A DNA stretch of 64,000 bases. Source: Bostrychus sinensis. Lineage: Eukaryota > Chordata > Actinopteri > Gobiiformes > Eleotridae. The stretch lies in contig CM036242.1 in NCBI GenBank assembly GCA_020698575.1, positions 22,134,124-22,198,123 on the forward strand. Reading direction: 5' to 3'. Shown piece by piece: positions 13,104-27,300 of the stretch (positions are counted from its first letter, which is position 1; the number at the start of each line of letters is the position of its first letter). Both the position numbers and the translations under genes were made by a program. Under the pieces are notes generated by a model, which searched no databases, was not told where the DNA came from, and was given only the letters and a program-made list of their open reading frames with translations.

Positions 13104-14131
13104 TAAAGATGTAAGGAGTCTTCGTAAATCGGCTAAAAATCAATGCAAAAAAAAAAAAACATTTTGAATCGGTGTGGGAAAAAATGAATCGCGATGCCCC
13201 TTTAATACAGCGTGCAGGCCACTGGGGCGTAATCTGGCTCACTTGTTTGGTGCTAGACATCATTACCTGGCCATTTTACTAAAAAGAAACATTTATTTAT
13301 ATCAGGTTTTAGTTTACAGAACTCGTAAAATCACTAACCCGACATACCGGGAACGTAAAAAGGCTGTACGTTTTACTAATTAGTCGGAGCAACTCGGGAG
13401 TGTACTTTCTCTCCTCGGTACGTCTCACACAGAGGAGGAGTGCGCACAGCGCCCTCAGTCACATGGGAACACCAACAAGCCCAGTGCGGACAGAGAGACA
13501 CCTCTGAAGGTATTATTTAGGCAGCACATACCTGTTTGCTCAGTTTACCATGGTTCAGAAAGTAACTTGTTGTTAGCAGCGAGCTAAAGGAAAGCAACTG
13601 TAAGTGGCTAACCACAGCCCATGTATGTATACATCGATGCAACAGCCTAAAGTTTATCTGAAGTTTCAGTGGCCCCTCCCCCGGAGCGTTTCCTTGGAGA
13701 TCAGATTTTTAACTGAGGATGTGTCTTTCCTCACTGTTATTTTTACAAGACTTGACTTATATTAGACCCATTTTATATTTCTTGAGGTGTAGATTTATGA
13801 CAAGCCGCTTCCCTATGCATTGCTTGCTACTTAAGTGCATCTGTTTTTGGAGGAGAGAAGAAAGAGGTTAATAAAAGTCACTAACAAATTATGTTATATA
13901 TTTTTGTAATTTTTTACATGTTATTGTTTTAATATCTACCTTTTTAATTACATCTCAGTAATTATGAAATGTACAAGTTTGATAAGGAGACACAAATAGG
14001 CTCTGTAAAAAAAATTCGGTCATAATTATACTGTAACTAAGTCTGCTAATAAAAATTTTAAAAATCGTAATTATGAACAGAAAATTGTGAATCAAATCGA
14101 ATTGTGACTTCAGTGAATCATTATATCCCTA
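13104..14131. mobile_element. Non-autonomous hAT-like element (about 1.03 kb)
   Basis: The octamer CTGCATAT lies at 13096-13103 and again at 14132-14139, an exact 8-bp duplication. The ends TAAAGATGTAAGGA (left) and TCATTATATCCCTA (right) form an imperfect inverted repeat of about 10 of 14 positions. Subterminal sequence contains the 'gaatcg/cgattc' words frequent in this teleost family (13160-13193, 14090-14104). No transposase reading frame was recognised; the 69-aa frame near 13174 has no family motif. Confidence 0.7.
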
Positions 14132-15053
14132 CTGCATATATTTGATACATTTTTTAACTGTTTGGATTATACTGGCTCTCATATGATGGACAGTGGAATA
14201 GGACTTTCCCTTATGTCATGTACTTTTTCAGTATAAGACATTAAACATGGGCTACACAATTTACCCATTTTACTCATAATATAGGAGGGAATAACTATGC
14301 TTTTGTTTGGACAGACAGCAAAAGAATATTTTGAGTAGTCACAAATCTTGCTTGATTGGCTCAAACAGGTTTCTCTGCCCATCTGTTCTTGTTAAAAGTA
14401 GGACACTTCAACAAGGAAACACATTTGTCTTTGATTATCAAGGAGTACAGTGTCCGCTTCTTTGTGCTTCCTCATTCACCAGCCTTAGTTCGTGTCCTTT
14501 CTCCTTTGCGGGCAGAAATAGTCTCTGCTTCCTCACCTGTGAACGTAGGGGCTGTCCTTGACCTGAGAGGACAATAGAGCATGCAGCATGCGGGCTCACT
14601 CTCTCAGACCTGTCTGCTGTTATGAGAGTGTGATCATCATTATTATTCACATTTGTCTTATGGGGTAAAATTAGATCATGTGTAGCCCAGAGGACTGCTA
14701 ATAAAACAGAAGGGCAAATACACACATACACACTTGCGTATGAACACACACATGCACACACACATTCTTATTATGAAGTGAGGACAGGACACTTGAAGGA
14801 AAGCTTGGGCTCAAGCTACTGGCTCTGCTGACCTCACAAATGCCGTTTATTGTTTCTGTTGGACACATTGTTTTCAACAGAAGCTGAGCAGACTGCAGTA
14901 TATTGTTACAGGACAAAATATTATTATTATTATCAAACAAAAACTGCTAATTTTACACACACACAAAAAATGAAATTAGCAATGGATTGTTGTTACTGAA
15001 TGGGTAGAGGACATAAGTAAGTTACTTGGTAGCTGCTCAATTAGATATACCAG

Positions 15054-15306
15054 CAGTGGTTCCCAAATGGTCTGCCTCGACAGAAAAGTGGGCTACAGCA
15101 GGAAAGTAGAATTACAGTTTTAATGTTTAACTCATGTGAAGCCTAAATTTTGTTTAATTATATGAAAAGAGGAACAATATTTTAAAACTCGTGCCAGACA
15201 TGTGGTAGTGAAATAAGTTAGAATAATAATTCTATAAAAACTGGGTCCCAATAAAACAGTCAGGGATAAAATTGGGTCCCAAAATCGGACCATTTGAGAC
15301 CCATTG
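15054..15306. mobile_element. hAT-like MITE of the CAGTGGTTCCCAA type
   Basis: The left end CAGTGGTTCCCAAATGGTC pairs with the right end GGACCATTTGAGACCCATTG at about 16 of 19 positions. This terminus is common among fish and amphibian hAT MITEs. No convincing 8-bp duplication is preserved. The interior is non-coding. Confidence 0.6.
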
Positions 15307-16309
15307 AGCTAAAGATAGTACGTATAATAAATGGATGCAATGTAATACCTGTCCATGTCCATAATCCCAAATTACAAGCTTGTTGCCTCTTTATGCCAGT
15401 CCCATACCTGGTCAAATAGAGTGGGTCATGTCAGGAAGGGCATCTGGCAGAAAAAAACTAATGCTAAGTCAATATGATTTTCTGTGGCAACTTTGTAAGG
15501 AAACAACCAAAAGGAAAGAATGACCCTGTTTTCAAGTGGTGCTCTGCTCAAGTTGGACATCTGAATTGTAAAAGCAACACAAACTGAGTTCTGAGGTCAG
15601 TGACTTGTCATTGGTGGAGCCCTTCGTGAGTTTGAGATCATTTCTGCGAGAAGGTTTCACAAACAATAAAAAAAAATCTTATATTATTATAGTTATATTA
15701 TTTGAGATTCAATAACGTTTTGGAAATGTGTTATGCAACCCACACCGCGTATAACTAAATGACTACAGACTACATTTAGGACCATTGACATTCCCGGAGA
15801 CAACCCAGAGCAAGATTTTAGAAGCGACTAATTTAATTATCGCTTCTTGTGCATAAACATATCCCTTGAACAAATTCTTTAATTTAATCTCATTTGTTTG
15901 CTTGGCACATAATAAGACTCAAGAACCATGCTGCACTAAATTGACTATATATATAATACATTTTCAAACCAAAAGAGGACCTATCATTCATTAGACAGGC
16001 GAAACAGTCTTCCTCGCTCTCTCACACAGATGCATGGAAGCACTTGTGAGACTTGGGGGTTAGTAGTAGGAGTCAATTAAAGGAGCTCCCAGTTGTAATT
16101 AGGTGATGTTAGATATACTGTTCCACTGGGATTGCTGTGTTTGTGTTTTTGTTCTCCTCCTGTCATTCGCCCCTCCCACTCATTTACTCACTCTTCATCT
16201 TCACTTATCGGGCGTGTTTCCAACAAGGTGTTCATTAGCAGGAAGCCCTCTTTGGTCTCACTAAATGAATGATCTACCAATGACACAGATATAGATGCTT
16301 TTTATTATC

Positions 16310-16450
16310 AGGTGGACCAAGGTAAAAACTCTGGAGCCTATCCCAGCAACTACGGGCTAGACAATGGCCAGTTCATCACAGGGCTGACATACTGATTGAC
16401 ATATTCACACTTACATTCATTCACTAGGGGCAATTTAGATTGACCTCTTA
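16310..16450 (+). repeat. Interspersed repeat, 'cctatcccagc...ggcaatttag' family
   Basis: It carries 'gagcctatcccagcaactac', 'cagggctgacat' and 'attcactaggggcaatttag', words shared with copies at 33695-33780 (reverse), 47200-47300 and 59528-59695. This is a very common teleost repeat, usually found as a short LINE- or SINE-derived tail. The class is not resolved here. Confidence 0.65.
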
Positions 16451-19400
16451 TACATTATGTCTTTGTTACGGTGGGAGAAAGCTAGCGGGAAGCCAGAGAG
16501 AATCTATGATAACATGCGCCCCAGTATCATATCATTATAATCAAAGTTTATTAAAAGGATACAGTAGTTTGTAACTCAAACCATATAATAATTTGCAAGT
16601 CGACGCTTGTGCAGCTGCTTTGGGTGTTAGGAAGATACAGTTACTGAAACTGAAAGACACTAAAACTGAAAGACAACCATTTACACTCACATTTATTCTA
16701 ATAGGAAATTTTAAATGACAATTTCAGCTCTTTATGTACCGTGTTTTGTCATTTTTGCCATTGATTTCACTTGGCTTGTAAAGCTGGATATTTGTTGCAA
16801 AAATAATTAATTTAATTCATTTCATAATAATTAAAGAAAATGCTTCTATTTGTTTCTATTTGTAAATGTTTACTGCATAAGTAAGTGCAGTAAATATTAA
16901 ATTCCCTTAATTGGCCACTGTGCCACTCTGTGTATATTTTATACATTATCCAAAATGATCTTGGTCTTCTAGGTAAAAACACAATATTTAATTTACTCTG
17001 CATTGGTACAGGGTTACCTGGGATGGGGAAATATGTAAATGTTTCACAGCTTTCCTAAAAGTTGTAAAAAAGACTGATAAAGTTAGCACAAGGGGAACAG
17101 TGGGTGGAGGCCCAGTCCCTGCAGAATTACATCTTACAGCTCATCTGAGAACAGTCGGGACCCAAAGGAAGTGGCAGATGACATGAACGTCTAGAATTCT
17201 GTGTCTTCACTGCATCAATATACTGAATGCATATGAGGTATGTTTTTTTCTACATCAACAAAATATTTTTGTTCATTGCAAGCACTTAATATTTAACAGG
17301 AGGAAGCCCAGCGTGAATGCCCACAAAACAAGGAAGCAGAAACCACAACTACAATAACAAAGGAGTAAAACACAGGCAGACATATGCTGGCTTCTAAAAA
17401 TAATCCACATAGTAATGAGCAGTAGAACATAGTCTTATCACAAGCTTTGTATGCTAATGTTCTCTAAGATGGTAAAAAAAAAGTGACACATTTTGAACAG
17501 TGGTCCACAAAGTAACTTGAAGGTTTAGTATTTATGATCTTAGACAGAGAGGGGGAGATAAGAAGGAATGAACTCAGAGGAAAGTTGTTAATATTCAGTC
17601 AAATCAGACTGAGGTGTCCACAGGCAGATTTTTTTCCCAGACGTTTGCATAAAGTGCTAATGGCCATCGAAAACAGACAGGAGTACAGGCAGGTGGGTGG
17701 ATGAGGGCCCACTCAGCCCACTTGAGTGTCAAAAAAACTATCTGACAGTCACAGCTAAATATAAAAACCTTCACAACCTCACACACAGAAAGTCAGCTTT
17801 TTAAAATGTAGAAAAATTATTGTAATTTTCCCAATTATTACAATGAAGTTTGTTTTGTTAATCACTAGAAACAAAACTGACCCATGTCACATTTACAGGC
17901 TTTATTCTGTCAACCCCCAAGACTTTATAATTTGTATTTGTAAACATTAATCATTAGACATGTCTAATTACCATAAACAAATGGGAGATCAAAGTCAAGA
18001 TGTCTTTTGGAGGCCAGGCTGCTTTATACATTTTGTGACACAAGGCATTGCAACTGAGGAACATTTCTTAATTGCCTGAAGACAATGAATAAAAATATAG
18101 TTTGTGTTAAATAAAGCAAGGATTCTATTTACAACTCCTTGACACAAGACAATCAGGCAAAAAGATTTTTAACTGCTCTTGCCAATCTTTCCATCTTTTT
18201 CAAAACAGATCCATTTGAAAAAAGTTTGACTAAATACCAATAGAAAAGATTACATGATTTTATAGCTCACATTTTTTAAATACACAAACAATGTGGAGAC
18301 CTCTATTGTCTCCATAAGCATCTTTAGAAAATAATAGTTGAACGGTTTTAAATTAAGTCAATCAGCAGAAAATTAATTCCACAAAACAAAAAGGCACAGG
18401 CATAAAGATTATGATAATTATTCTGCAGATAATAAATACAGGAACCAAATAAAAATAACATATATTAGCTCCACAATGTTACAATGTTAGAATGTTGCAG
18501 TAGACCCAATATGATGACACTTTAATAGTCAAAACCAAAAACACAACATCTTTGTCTTGAGAGTTTAGCTTTTGATTTGAAGGTGATCCAAATGTCGGGC
18601 AACCAAGACAAAATACTTCACTAATTTCACTATCTGTACCACTGACTAAATACCATGACCATTATGTTATGAAAAGACTTGATAAAAAGAAGTCTTGATT
18701 TACCTCTGACAGTAATTATAAATAAACCCTGCTTTTTGTGTTTGAGAATGCTTAGTCATTGATCCCAAAGACTAGTCTGGGAGCACTGTCTGAGGTCAAA
18801 AGCAGGTTAATGCTAAGTGATTTTTAACCATTGTTCTTGACCCAACAGGAGACATGAATCTTTCCTGGAGCAGACACAGTCAAAATGAGCATTAGGCAGA
18901 TAAACCTGGCTTTGAGATGTCATGGTTAAGATCTAAAATTAGAAAAAACACAAACACTTTAGTTGTCTATCTCCTGCCTTTCCTCTGTGGGACCAAAGGA
19001 TAGTAATTATAGTAAATGTTGGGACAACAGAAGCAGGAAACCAGTAAAGATGAACAAAGGCAACACGAGAGATAGTGTCTGTCGCAGTTGGAGTCAAAAG
19101 CTGTTCACTAAGTCAACCGTACACCCAACTTTAGCTCTATTTTCATAATCACATGTTGCTTAATTGACTTTACATGATTATTTTGTGACAGAAAAAAAAA
19201 AAAAAAATGATTCAGATTGTCCTTGCCGCTCATGTCTGTCTCTCTATCTTATCCTTCGCCACACCAATATTTCTAATACTTTATTTTTTCTGAGAGTACT
19301 ACCATCTCTATACCCCCCAGCATTTTTAATTGACACCTTTTCTTGTCCTCCGTCTGACTTCTTCTGTCCTCACTCGTTTAATTTTTTAGCTTTTTTTCAT

Positions 19401-21841
19401 GCTTTCTCATAAGCCTGCACACACAGCCAATGCAAGTCCATTACACAAATGTTTTTTATTCTCTCTTTCTATTATACTGGCATTCATGATAGACTTAAGC
19501 CATTAGACTAAGCTGTGTATGTGTGTGTATGTGTAAGCCCAAGCTAATTAGGTAGCGCTTGTGGCAGTACCAGCTACAATGGCAAACCAGGGAAAATGTT
19601 AGATAGATAAGGCTGAACATATCAACACACAAGCACACAAGAATTTCACTCTGACTGACAGTACCAGCAAGCAACAAGTTTATACTTCCACACAGTAGTG
19701 CTCAATACAGTCCAGCCATAAGTTTGTTCGACATTAAGATGACTTTTGCATTAGTTATGCTTTCCTAGTCTGACTGTCTGCGTTCTTATTTAGCTGCAAA
19801 ACAGATGGGCAATAGGAAGAGAATAAATTACTCCTACACACACAGACAAGCCACAATAAGGCAGTTACACACATCCAACTACTCACACTGAGACAAGCTC
19901 CATTACGACAAACTCGCACAAGCAAACAGGCTGCAAATCAGAGCGACCGAAACTTTAGGTGACTATGCGCACAAAATAAATCAATTCTGATTTGTGCGAC
20001 TAAATCAGAATATATTCACTGTAACATTTCATGGGTTCACACAGAAACTGATGTGTGTATTTAACCTCCCAGTGATAAATAATCTCTATAGCCTATAAAC
20101 AAAACAGCTCTTACAAGAGTCTCCTTTCACTGTAGTCAAATGTAAAGTGCATGTGTGAGTATTTGTACACATTTCCCAAGAGTGCAGGTTAATAGGCTCA
20201 TACACAAAACCATTAATAGAAGTACTTTTTATTGAGCACATTATGTACTCTTAGTAAATCCTCTTCTTTTTTCACTCTTGCTCTGTCCACAGCATCTTAC
20301 ATGCATGCTCTCCAAGCTTCAGCTTTTATTACCAATTCCATTGTCCACTTGTCTATGTTCAGCTTTGTTATTGTTGTAAATACATTGTTTTGCTGTACCA
20401 ATTTTTGAGCTCAACCAGGGTATTAGTAAAAGACATATCATACATATCAGTGTTTTTCTAGCACCATTTTTCACCTAAAAAATATAGTTTTACAGATTAT
20501 TCCAACACTGGTCGCAAATTTCTTGTGCAGGTGAAGGCCTAGGTGTGTGATTAGATGTTTTGTGTTAATTCAGGTTTAAATATCACTTTCACAGACAAGA
20601 AAATGACTTATCTTGGGATGATTATTAGTAGAAAAGGGGTGTGCAGGAAGGACAGTCAGTTTTGATCTAAATCTGTTTTGATTGTTTTTGCATTTAGCAG
20701 ATCTAAATGCAGGAACAGGATGTTAGAATCAGGTTTAGCATAGGCATAGTGTGTTTTATAGTGTAACATGTGGGCCATGTAGAGTACAAGTGAAAATAGG
20801 TCTTATATTGCAAATGTGACAAGAAACAATGAGAAGCATGATGAACTCGTGGAATAAACATCCACATGAAGCCTGCTCACACATTTACCATACAGGACCC
20901 AAATCAGAATAGGCATAATTCCACATTAAGAGAAAAACGCCAAAAGACATATAACACTCATTCTTTATAAGGTGAAGTTGCTCAAGGGAGGCAATAAAAT
21001 GTGCTGCAACCAGGTCTCATCTGTCACTGCTTATTGCACCACTGCAGTGTGACCAACACACACTTGCAAGCCTCCTCCAGCACTTACTGTAGCTGCTATA
21101 AGCCCCACACACTCGCTCCTTTCTGCCTCCACTGGCCCCCCCGGGGATATTAAGAACAGTAATGATGCTGTGGTACTACTTCATTGTGTGCGCCTGCATG
21201 TGTGTACATATGGCACCAGGCAGCAGCTATTAGCATAAAGAATGGGTTTATAGCTCCAAACACTGCCTCCAAAGTGAAAAACTGGACCGTTAACCCAAAC
21301 ACACATAATAATGACCTATTTTGTTAAGCACACAATAACAAAGTCCACATTCGTTATTTGTTATGTACTTGAGCCATTAAAGAGAGAAAGAGCAGGAGGG
21401 CAGAGGAGACGGAGGTTGGAGTACATGGAGGGAGCTACATGTTGTGGGAAGAATAATGAGCACGGAGATGTAACAACAGACAGAGGGACAGGAATAGAAA
21501 GGCCAGGACAGGAGAGACGGACGCATAGTTTCAGCACAGATGAGAGGGGACACCGCAAACAATACATGTGCATAAAAATATAAAAGGAGAGCAGAAAGGA
21601 GAGCGGATGAAGAATGAGGCTGAGTTGGACTAAAGCTTCCTCTCTTCTCACTTCCAAACGCCAATAGAGACAGCTACATGCAATCACAGTGCCCCCTATT
21701 GGCAGCACATGAAACACCAAGTTGGATACTGGGACAGGTGTTGGATAAGTGGCAAAAAATGAATAAATTAATGAAGTGACACAGGTCAAGTATTATATCA
21801 ACATCTTCCTCTTTCCGCTGTTCCCTTCATGGGTCACCACA

Positions 21842-22078
21842 TCAAATCATCTGCCTCAATCTAACCATATTGTCTGCATTCTCCTCTCTCACACCAACTA
21901 AGTTTATGTCCTTTCTCACTACATCCATAAATCTCTTCTTTGGTCTTCCTCTAGGCTTAAAGCTTGGCATCTCTAACCTCACCACCCTTCTAACTATATA
22001 TTTACTACCCCTCCTCTGCAAATGTCTAAACTGTCTCAATCTGGCTTTTCTGACCCCTAAACATGGGAACAGAGACAA
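21842..22078 (-). mobile_element. LINE fragment: C-terminal part of a reverse transcriptase ORF
   Basis: The minus strand reads 'RQFRHLQRRGSKYIVRRVVR' followed by 'KPRGRPKKRFMDVVRKDI' and 'RVRLRQMI'-like residues. This is the characteristic RGRPKxRxxDVVxxD block found near the C-terminus of RTE/L1-like fish LINE proteins. Only about 75 codons remain, so this is a 5'-truncated relic. The LINE clade cannot be decided from this piece. Confidence 0.75.
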
Positions 22079-23482
22079 TAGAATAGAACAAAGACATTAG
22101 TAATATGAAACATTATTATATTATAGTTTTCTCCAAGGGAAAACTCGGTTGGTGTAAATTCATAATCATAACAAAGATATGTAATTAGTCACTGGGTTAG
22201 TTTAGTTTAGTTTAGTTAGTTAGGCACTGTTTACAACATGAATGCAGTTTAGACAAATTTTAATTTATTATAGCTGTACGATTGTGTTTGTATGCTATTG
22301 TTAAACCTCCCTTCTTTTTTATACTGTATGTAATGCTTTACTTGGTTTATATTTCAACTGGAAAATTTGTTTCCAAAATAACATACTAAGTCCAATATAA
22401 ACTGGTTATCATTTTGCATGTTTTGAAGTGTTTTGAACCTCAATTTCTGACCTCTTTAATCTCTCTCCTTCTTTCTTTTCCTCCTTCATCTCACCGTCCC
22501 CCTTCTCTTTAATCTACCCCGTGTTGTCGACTTTTCTTCCCTTTCAAAATGGAGAAGGATTCCCAGTGGTATCTTGAACTCTATTAATCAGCAGCTTTCC
22601 AGTTTTCTCAGCTCCACATCTAATGTTCAGTGCACACAACAGACACAAACAGCCTCCAGTTTCTATCCAAGTGTTTTTCAAAATCTGTGCAATTTAGACC
22701 AGTCAAATTAGATCCTGGTACATGTTCTCTCTGGTACATGGTCTCTTTTTGCAAATATAAACATATACTTGGCTGCTGACTAAACAACCTCAAAAGACAT
22801 GGGTAAAGCAAACAAAAAGCATGGCAATTAGCTTGTGGTGGGAGCATAATGTAACTTCAATAAATTGAGCAATCTGAATCTTTTGGGATAAATAAGGATT
22901 TTTTTTATTGCATGTTTTTTTTTTTTTTTTTTTTACTTTTGGTGATGTGAGAGCATGATACATTTTGTGAACATGTTTATGTAGAAAGTTAGATTTGTCA
23001 AATAAATAGTGACTAAATAAGATGACTAAAAAAAATTTGCCTGTAATTCTGCATTCTGTCATGTACTCAACTATAGTATACTTTACTATCAAGAGTTTCA
23101 ACAATGAAAAGGTTATTGCTATTTAAGTCATTGGTTTAACCATCACCAGCACATAAATATACATTATTTGAGTAACACAAAACACAAGGTAAAGAGTGTT
23201 GTGTTACTTAAACATCTCAGAGAACAACAAGCTGAACACAACCTGGACCATGTAATGATTTTGTGGTCTAAGTGTAACAAGAGCAGCTGGCATGTTTTAT
23301 GAGAATAAGACCTCGAGTTATTCTGGGAATAGACACAAACCAGGAACTAATCACACATGCTGGGAAGATCTTAGACGTATGTTGGGGTGTATTCAAACTC
23401 AACAAGGGGCAATATTAAAAGTATCTAGTGCAAGGTATTCACATAAAAATGTATAATGAAACCTTTTTGTTGGATGTCCTAC
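22079..23482. other. smyd3 intron downstream of coding exon 5
   Basis: No exon was recognised. It contains a TTTAG-type run at about 22196-22221 and a poly-T tract at about 22917-22934. The next smyd3 exon, expected to carry the SET-domain NHS motif, was not found anywhere to the left, so this intron exceeds 23.4 kb. Confidence 0.6.
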
Positions 23483-24395
23483 CTTCGCCATGAGGCTCAG
23501 GGGGTCATGGCAACAAGGAGGAAGGGCTGAGGAGACTTGTTCTAGTGCAACAACTTCATGTTGCAGATACAGCTGCAACATGGAGGCCAGCTGAGACAGA
23601 CCTTCTTTTCTTTGTTCAGACATTGAGCTTAGATCTGTCATAAAACAGAGATTTGTGTTAACATTTGATTTCATATTCTGACAGAACAGCCTGCGATAGC
23701 AGTGACATCCAAATACACACTTACGTGATTCATGTTCTTCTAAGTTGTAGAGCTCTTCACTACTGCCCTTTGTAGGACTTAACTGTAAAAAAGGGAGACC
23801 ATTAATATGACTTCACACAAAATTGTTGTGAAAAAATACAATGAATTAAAGCCAGTGCATGTACTAGAAATTGGCCAAGAGATGCAATAAAAAATGTATA
23901 CACAACATTTAAATTATTCGATAAGGCTTGTTTTCCTTATTATTATGTCATTTAGCAAATGATTGTGATAAGAGAAATAATAGCCCAAATTTAGAATGTT
24001 TTAAAAATGCATAAACTAAATTGTGCACTTCCAATGCAGAAGAAAATACAATTCAGTTAAATGGTTTTCTTGCTTTCTCTGCCAAAAATAAATTTAAACA
24101 AAAGCATGACCTTACAACCTTACCAAGGCAAAAATGACTCTTGCTGCCAGACGGACAGAGTCAGTGGGTATTCTGGGTAAAATGCTCCGCAGACATTTAC
24201 ACTCGCTCTTATGGACAGGCCAGGCTTGTTTCTGCAGCAAAAGGCCATTTCAACAAATTGATCTCACACAAAATATCCACATGCACGCACACACATACAC
24301 ACGCAGGCACACACAAGAACACACATTATACCTGGCAGGTGATATTGCAGTAGTGAGCCATTTTGCACTGGGAACACCTCAACAAGGTCTCATGT
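23483..24395 (-). CDS. smyd3: smyd3 coding exons 2 to 5
   Basis: Four exons lie within 913 bp: 24332-24395 (64 nt, MYND core), 24124-24231 (108 nt, 36 codons from KQAWPVHK to ARVIFAL), 23725-23782 (58 nt) and 23483-23634 (152 nt, ending LMAK before the donor gtaggac). Every acceptor is a pyrimidine tract plus AG, and every donor is GT. The phases (1, 0, 0 and 1 at the starts) chain without a stop. The tight cluster contrasts with the introns on both sides, each near or above 20 kb. Confidence 0.92.
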
Positions 24396-27300
24396 CTAAA
24401 AGGGAAAGAAAAGAATTACTTCAATAAAGCTTAACATGTCAGCAGAGATTTGTGACATGTGAGGAAACATGTCTACCACCGTCTCCTAGGCATGAAATGT
24501 GAAAAGGGGACCCTAACCAGCTAATTTGTGTCTGTCCTTGACCAGTCTATACATCAAACCCGGACCAGTTACTTCTTTTGTATCTTATATAAGCTATTAG
24601 GAAACTACACTCTTAGTTCAAACGTGCAGATGTTCAGACTGTCAGATATTCAGACGGTCAGATGTAGGGCTGCAGCTATCAATTATTTTGATAATTGAGT
24701 AATCTATTGATTATTTTGTTAGATTAATCAAGTAATCAAATAAGAGGTACTCTTGCGTGTCTGCATATTTTAAAAAATAACACATTTTAATGCATATCTG
24801 TAAATCTGTCAATAGAACATAAGTGTTTTTTTTTTTTTTCAGATTTTAATGCATTACATTGCAAATAGCTTTGTAAATGTAGGTTTTATTATACATTATG
24901 ATACGGTCTACTAATTATACCCATACTTATACTTTACTTATACTTACTTATACTGGGCTATATTATTATATACTAATTATATATTTAATCAGAATATTTG
25001 TAAATGCGGATCGGTGCAGCGTCTGCAGTAATGCGGTCATTGTATCGGTCTGTTGTGGTGAAGAAGGAGCTGAGCCGAAAGGCGAAGCTCTCGATTTACC
25101 GGTTGATCTACGTTCCTACTCTCACCTATGGTCATGAGCTTTGTGTCATGACCGAAAGGACAAGATCCCAGATACAAGCGGCCGAAATAAGTTTGAGTGG
25201 CTGGGCGCACCCTTAGAGATAGGGTGAGGAGCTCAGTTAACCGGGAGGAGCTCAGAGTAGAGCCGCTGCTCCTCCACATCGAGAGGAGCCAACTGAGGTG
25301 GCTTAGGCATCTGTTTCGGATGCCTCTGGGATGCCTCCCTGGGGAGGTGTTCCGGGCATGTCCCACAGGGAGGAGGTCCCGGGGAAGACCTAGGACACGC
25401 TGGAGGGACTACGTCTCTCAGTTGGCCTGGGAATGCCTTGGGGTTCCTCCAGAGGAGCTGGAGGAAGTGTCCGGGGAGAGGGATGTCTGGGTGTCCCTGC
25501 TTAGATTGCTGCCTCCATGATACGGCCCTGGATAAAGCCGAAGAAGATGGATGGATAGATGGATGCCGATACAATACAATGCAAAAGCTGCAGCAGTGTG
25601 CATTCCCCTCACAGTTAAAAAAGTATTGTAGCTGTAACCTTTTCTGCTTCTAAAAGTGATATCTGTTATCATTTATACACCATGAGGAGCAGACACGTGC
25701 AGAGACTTCTACAGGGGCAGGTGCTCAAAGCGAAAAAGGGGCACATTCGTATAACCAGATTTTAAAACACTGTTGTGTTAGGACTGTGGCAAGCAAGACT
25801 CTCACACAACTATTACATTTCAGTGTATACTATGATATATTGCAATACGGTAAGGATGAAGCTATACATTTTTAATAAAATTTTGGGAAAATAATAAAAA
25901 ACTAATGAATATATAAAATGTAAAGAAAACACACACTGCCTGACACTAAACTAAATAATGTAATTTTATCCATGCTCTGACAAGATGAAAATTATTCCCA
26001 GCACTATGAGGAAGTCCTTAGAGATTTCTAGTAATAAATTAAATAAATTATGTGGGAACAAGATTTTGGGACATCACATTTTTTCTTATCAGATCACATT
26101 TTGCCAGCTCCCATCACCAACTAGTTCATATTTTTGCACAATTATCGCAATTTAATTGCATTAAAATGCCTAAATGCTAACTGCAATCCATTATTTATAA
26201 GCAACCTGGTCTAAAAATAAAAAGATTTTATGCTGTCAACAATCACAAAGCATTTTATGGAAGCATTTTTTAAATATCTAGGTGGTTAGCAAGTAGCAGT
26301 CAAAAGCTCCGTATTTAAACAGAAATTATCTAACGTGCGTGCATAATACTTTCATGGCTTTGTCTTACAAATCACGCAACACGAACAGCTCACTTACCGG
26401 TTCTTTGATTCCCAGTGACTATACTGTGTTTTAAGTTCTGGAACCGGGACCAAAAAAATGATAACAGCCCTCTTTATTGGCTCCGCAGTCCGCTCTTTCT
26501 CCACTATTTTCAGCTGCGCAACTCACGGAGGCAAAAGGAGGCAAAAGGTTAAAGGTCACGAGGTGCTGGCGGCCGTGTGATGTCATTTATTTCAAATTAT
26601 TAATAATTAATGAATGAATAAATGCTCTTATGAAGAGCCACATGAGGGCTTAAAGCCACACACAAAAAAAAAGACCAAGGACCAAAAGGGCACTTGGAGG
26701 CAAGGGGCAAAAGGGTGTCTGCATGTTTTCCCATTAGTCGTAACAGACAGGCCTACCTAATCTAGATATCGACTGCCGTCAGGTATTTCCTTGCAAACCA
26801 CATTGTCATCTAAAGGAGTACATGAGATACACTTCTCGCTGCCAGATAGTGTTAATGTCATAGTGCTCCAATGAGATGAAATGGCTGGGTGTTCACATAG
26901 TGTGACTTCTTGCGGTGTTTGTGTCGAGTGCATTTCCTTCCCTTTAGGGCCAAAGAGTTGCTCGAAGTGATACTGCTGTCCTTTCCAGTTTTGCCTGTCA
27001 GTCTGATAACAAGCCAGAGCCCAGCAGTGAATGTCGGCTTCACACAACCAATTACAGCATGAAGAGAGACTTTCACTAAGCACACAAGATGGGGTCTGAC
27101 CCACATGATCACTGAGACAAAGTAACTACTAACCACAACAGTATTTTTGGTAAGTTTATAAAATAGTAGTGGTAGTAATAGATTTATTGAACTATGAATT
27201 TCCATGAGTTTGATTGGATTAATATAAAATGTGTGTAATCCTAACAAGTTTGGTTTGTATATAAAATACCAAACAACTTAGGTGAGCGTATGGGTTTCCG

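Larger units (their letters stand above)
14140..21841. other. smyd3 intron, mostly unique sequence
   Basis: No exon was found on either strand. Contents I can name are a hAT-like MITE at 15054-15306, an interspersed repeat at 16310-16450, CA/TG-rich runs near 14720-14765 and 19512-19532, and a poly-A run near 19192-19207. Several open frames (for example 19164-19412 and 21361-21789) are low in information and show no domain signature. Confidence 0.55.

Noticed and set aside
14438..14940. Cys/Val-rich minus-strand frames of 107 and 80 aa
   Set aside because: Readouts of CA-rich sequence near 14720-14765; no domain evidence.
1..23482. Further smyd3 exons (SET-domain NHSC region) left of 23483
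   Set aside because: Looked for the reverse complement of the NHSCxPN coding block and for splice-bounded frames; none was convincing. They probably lie outside the window.
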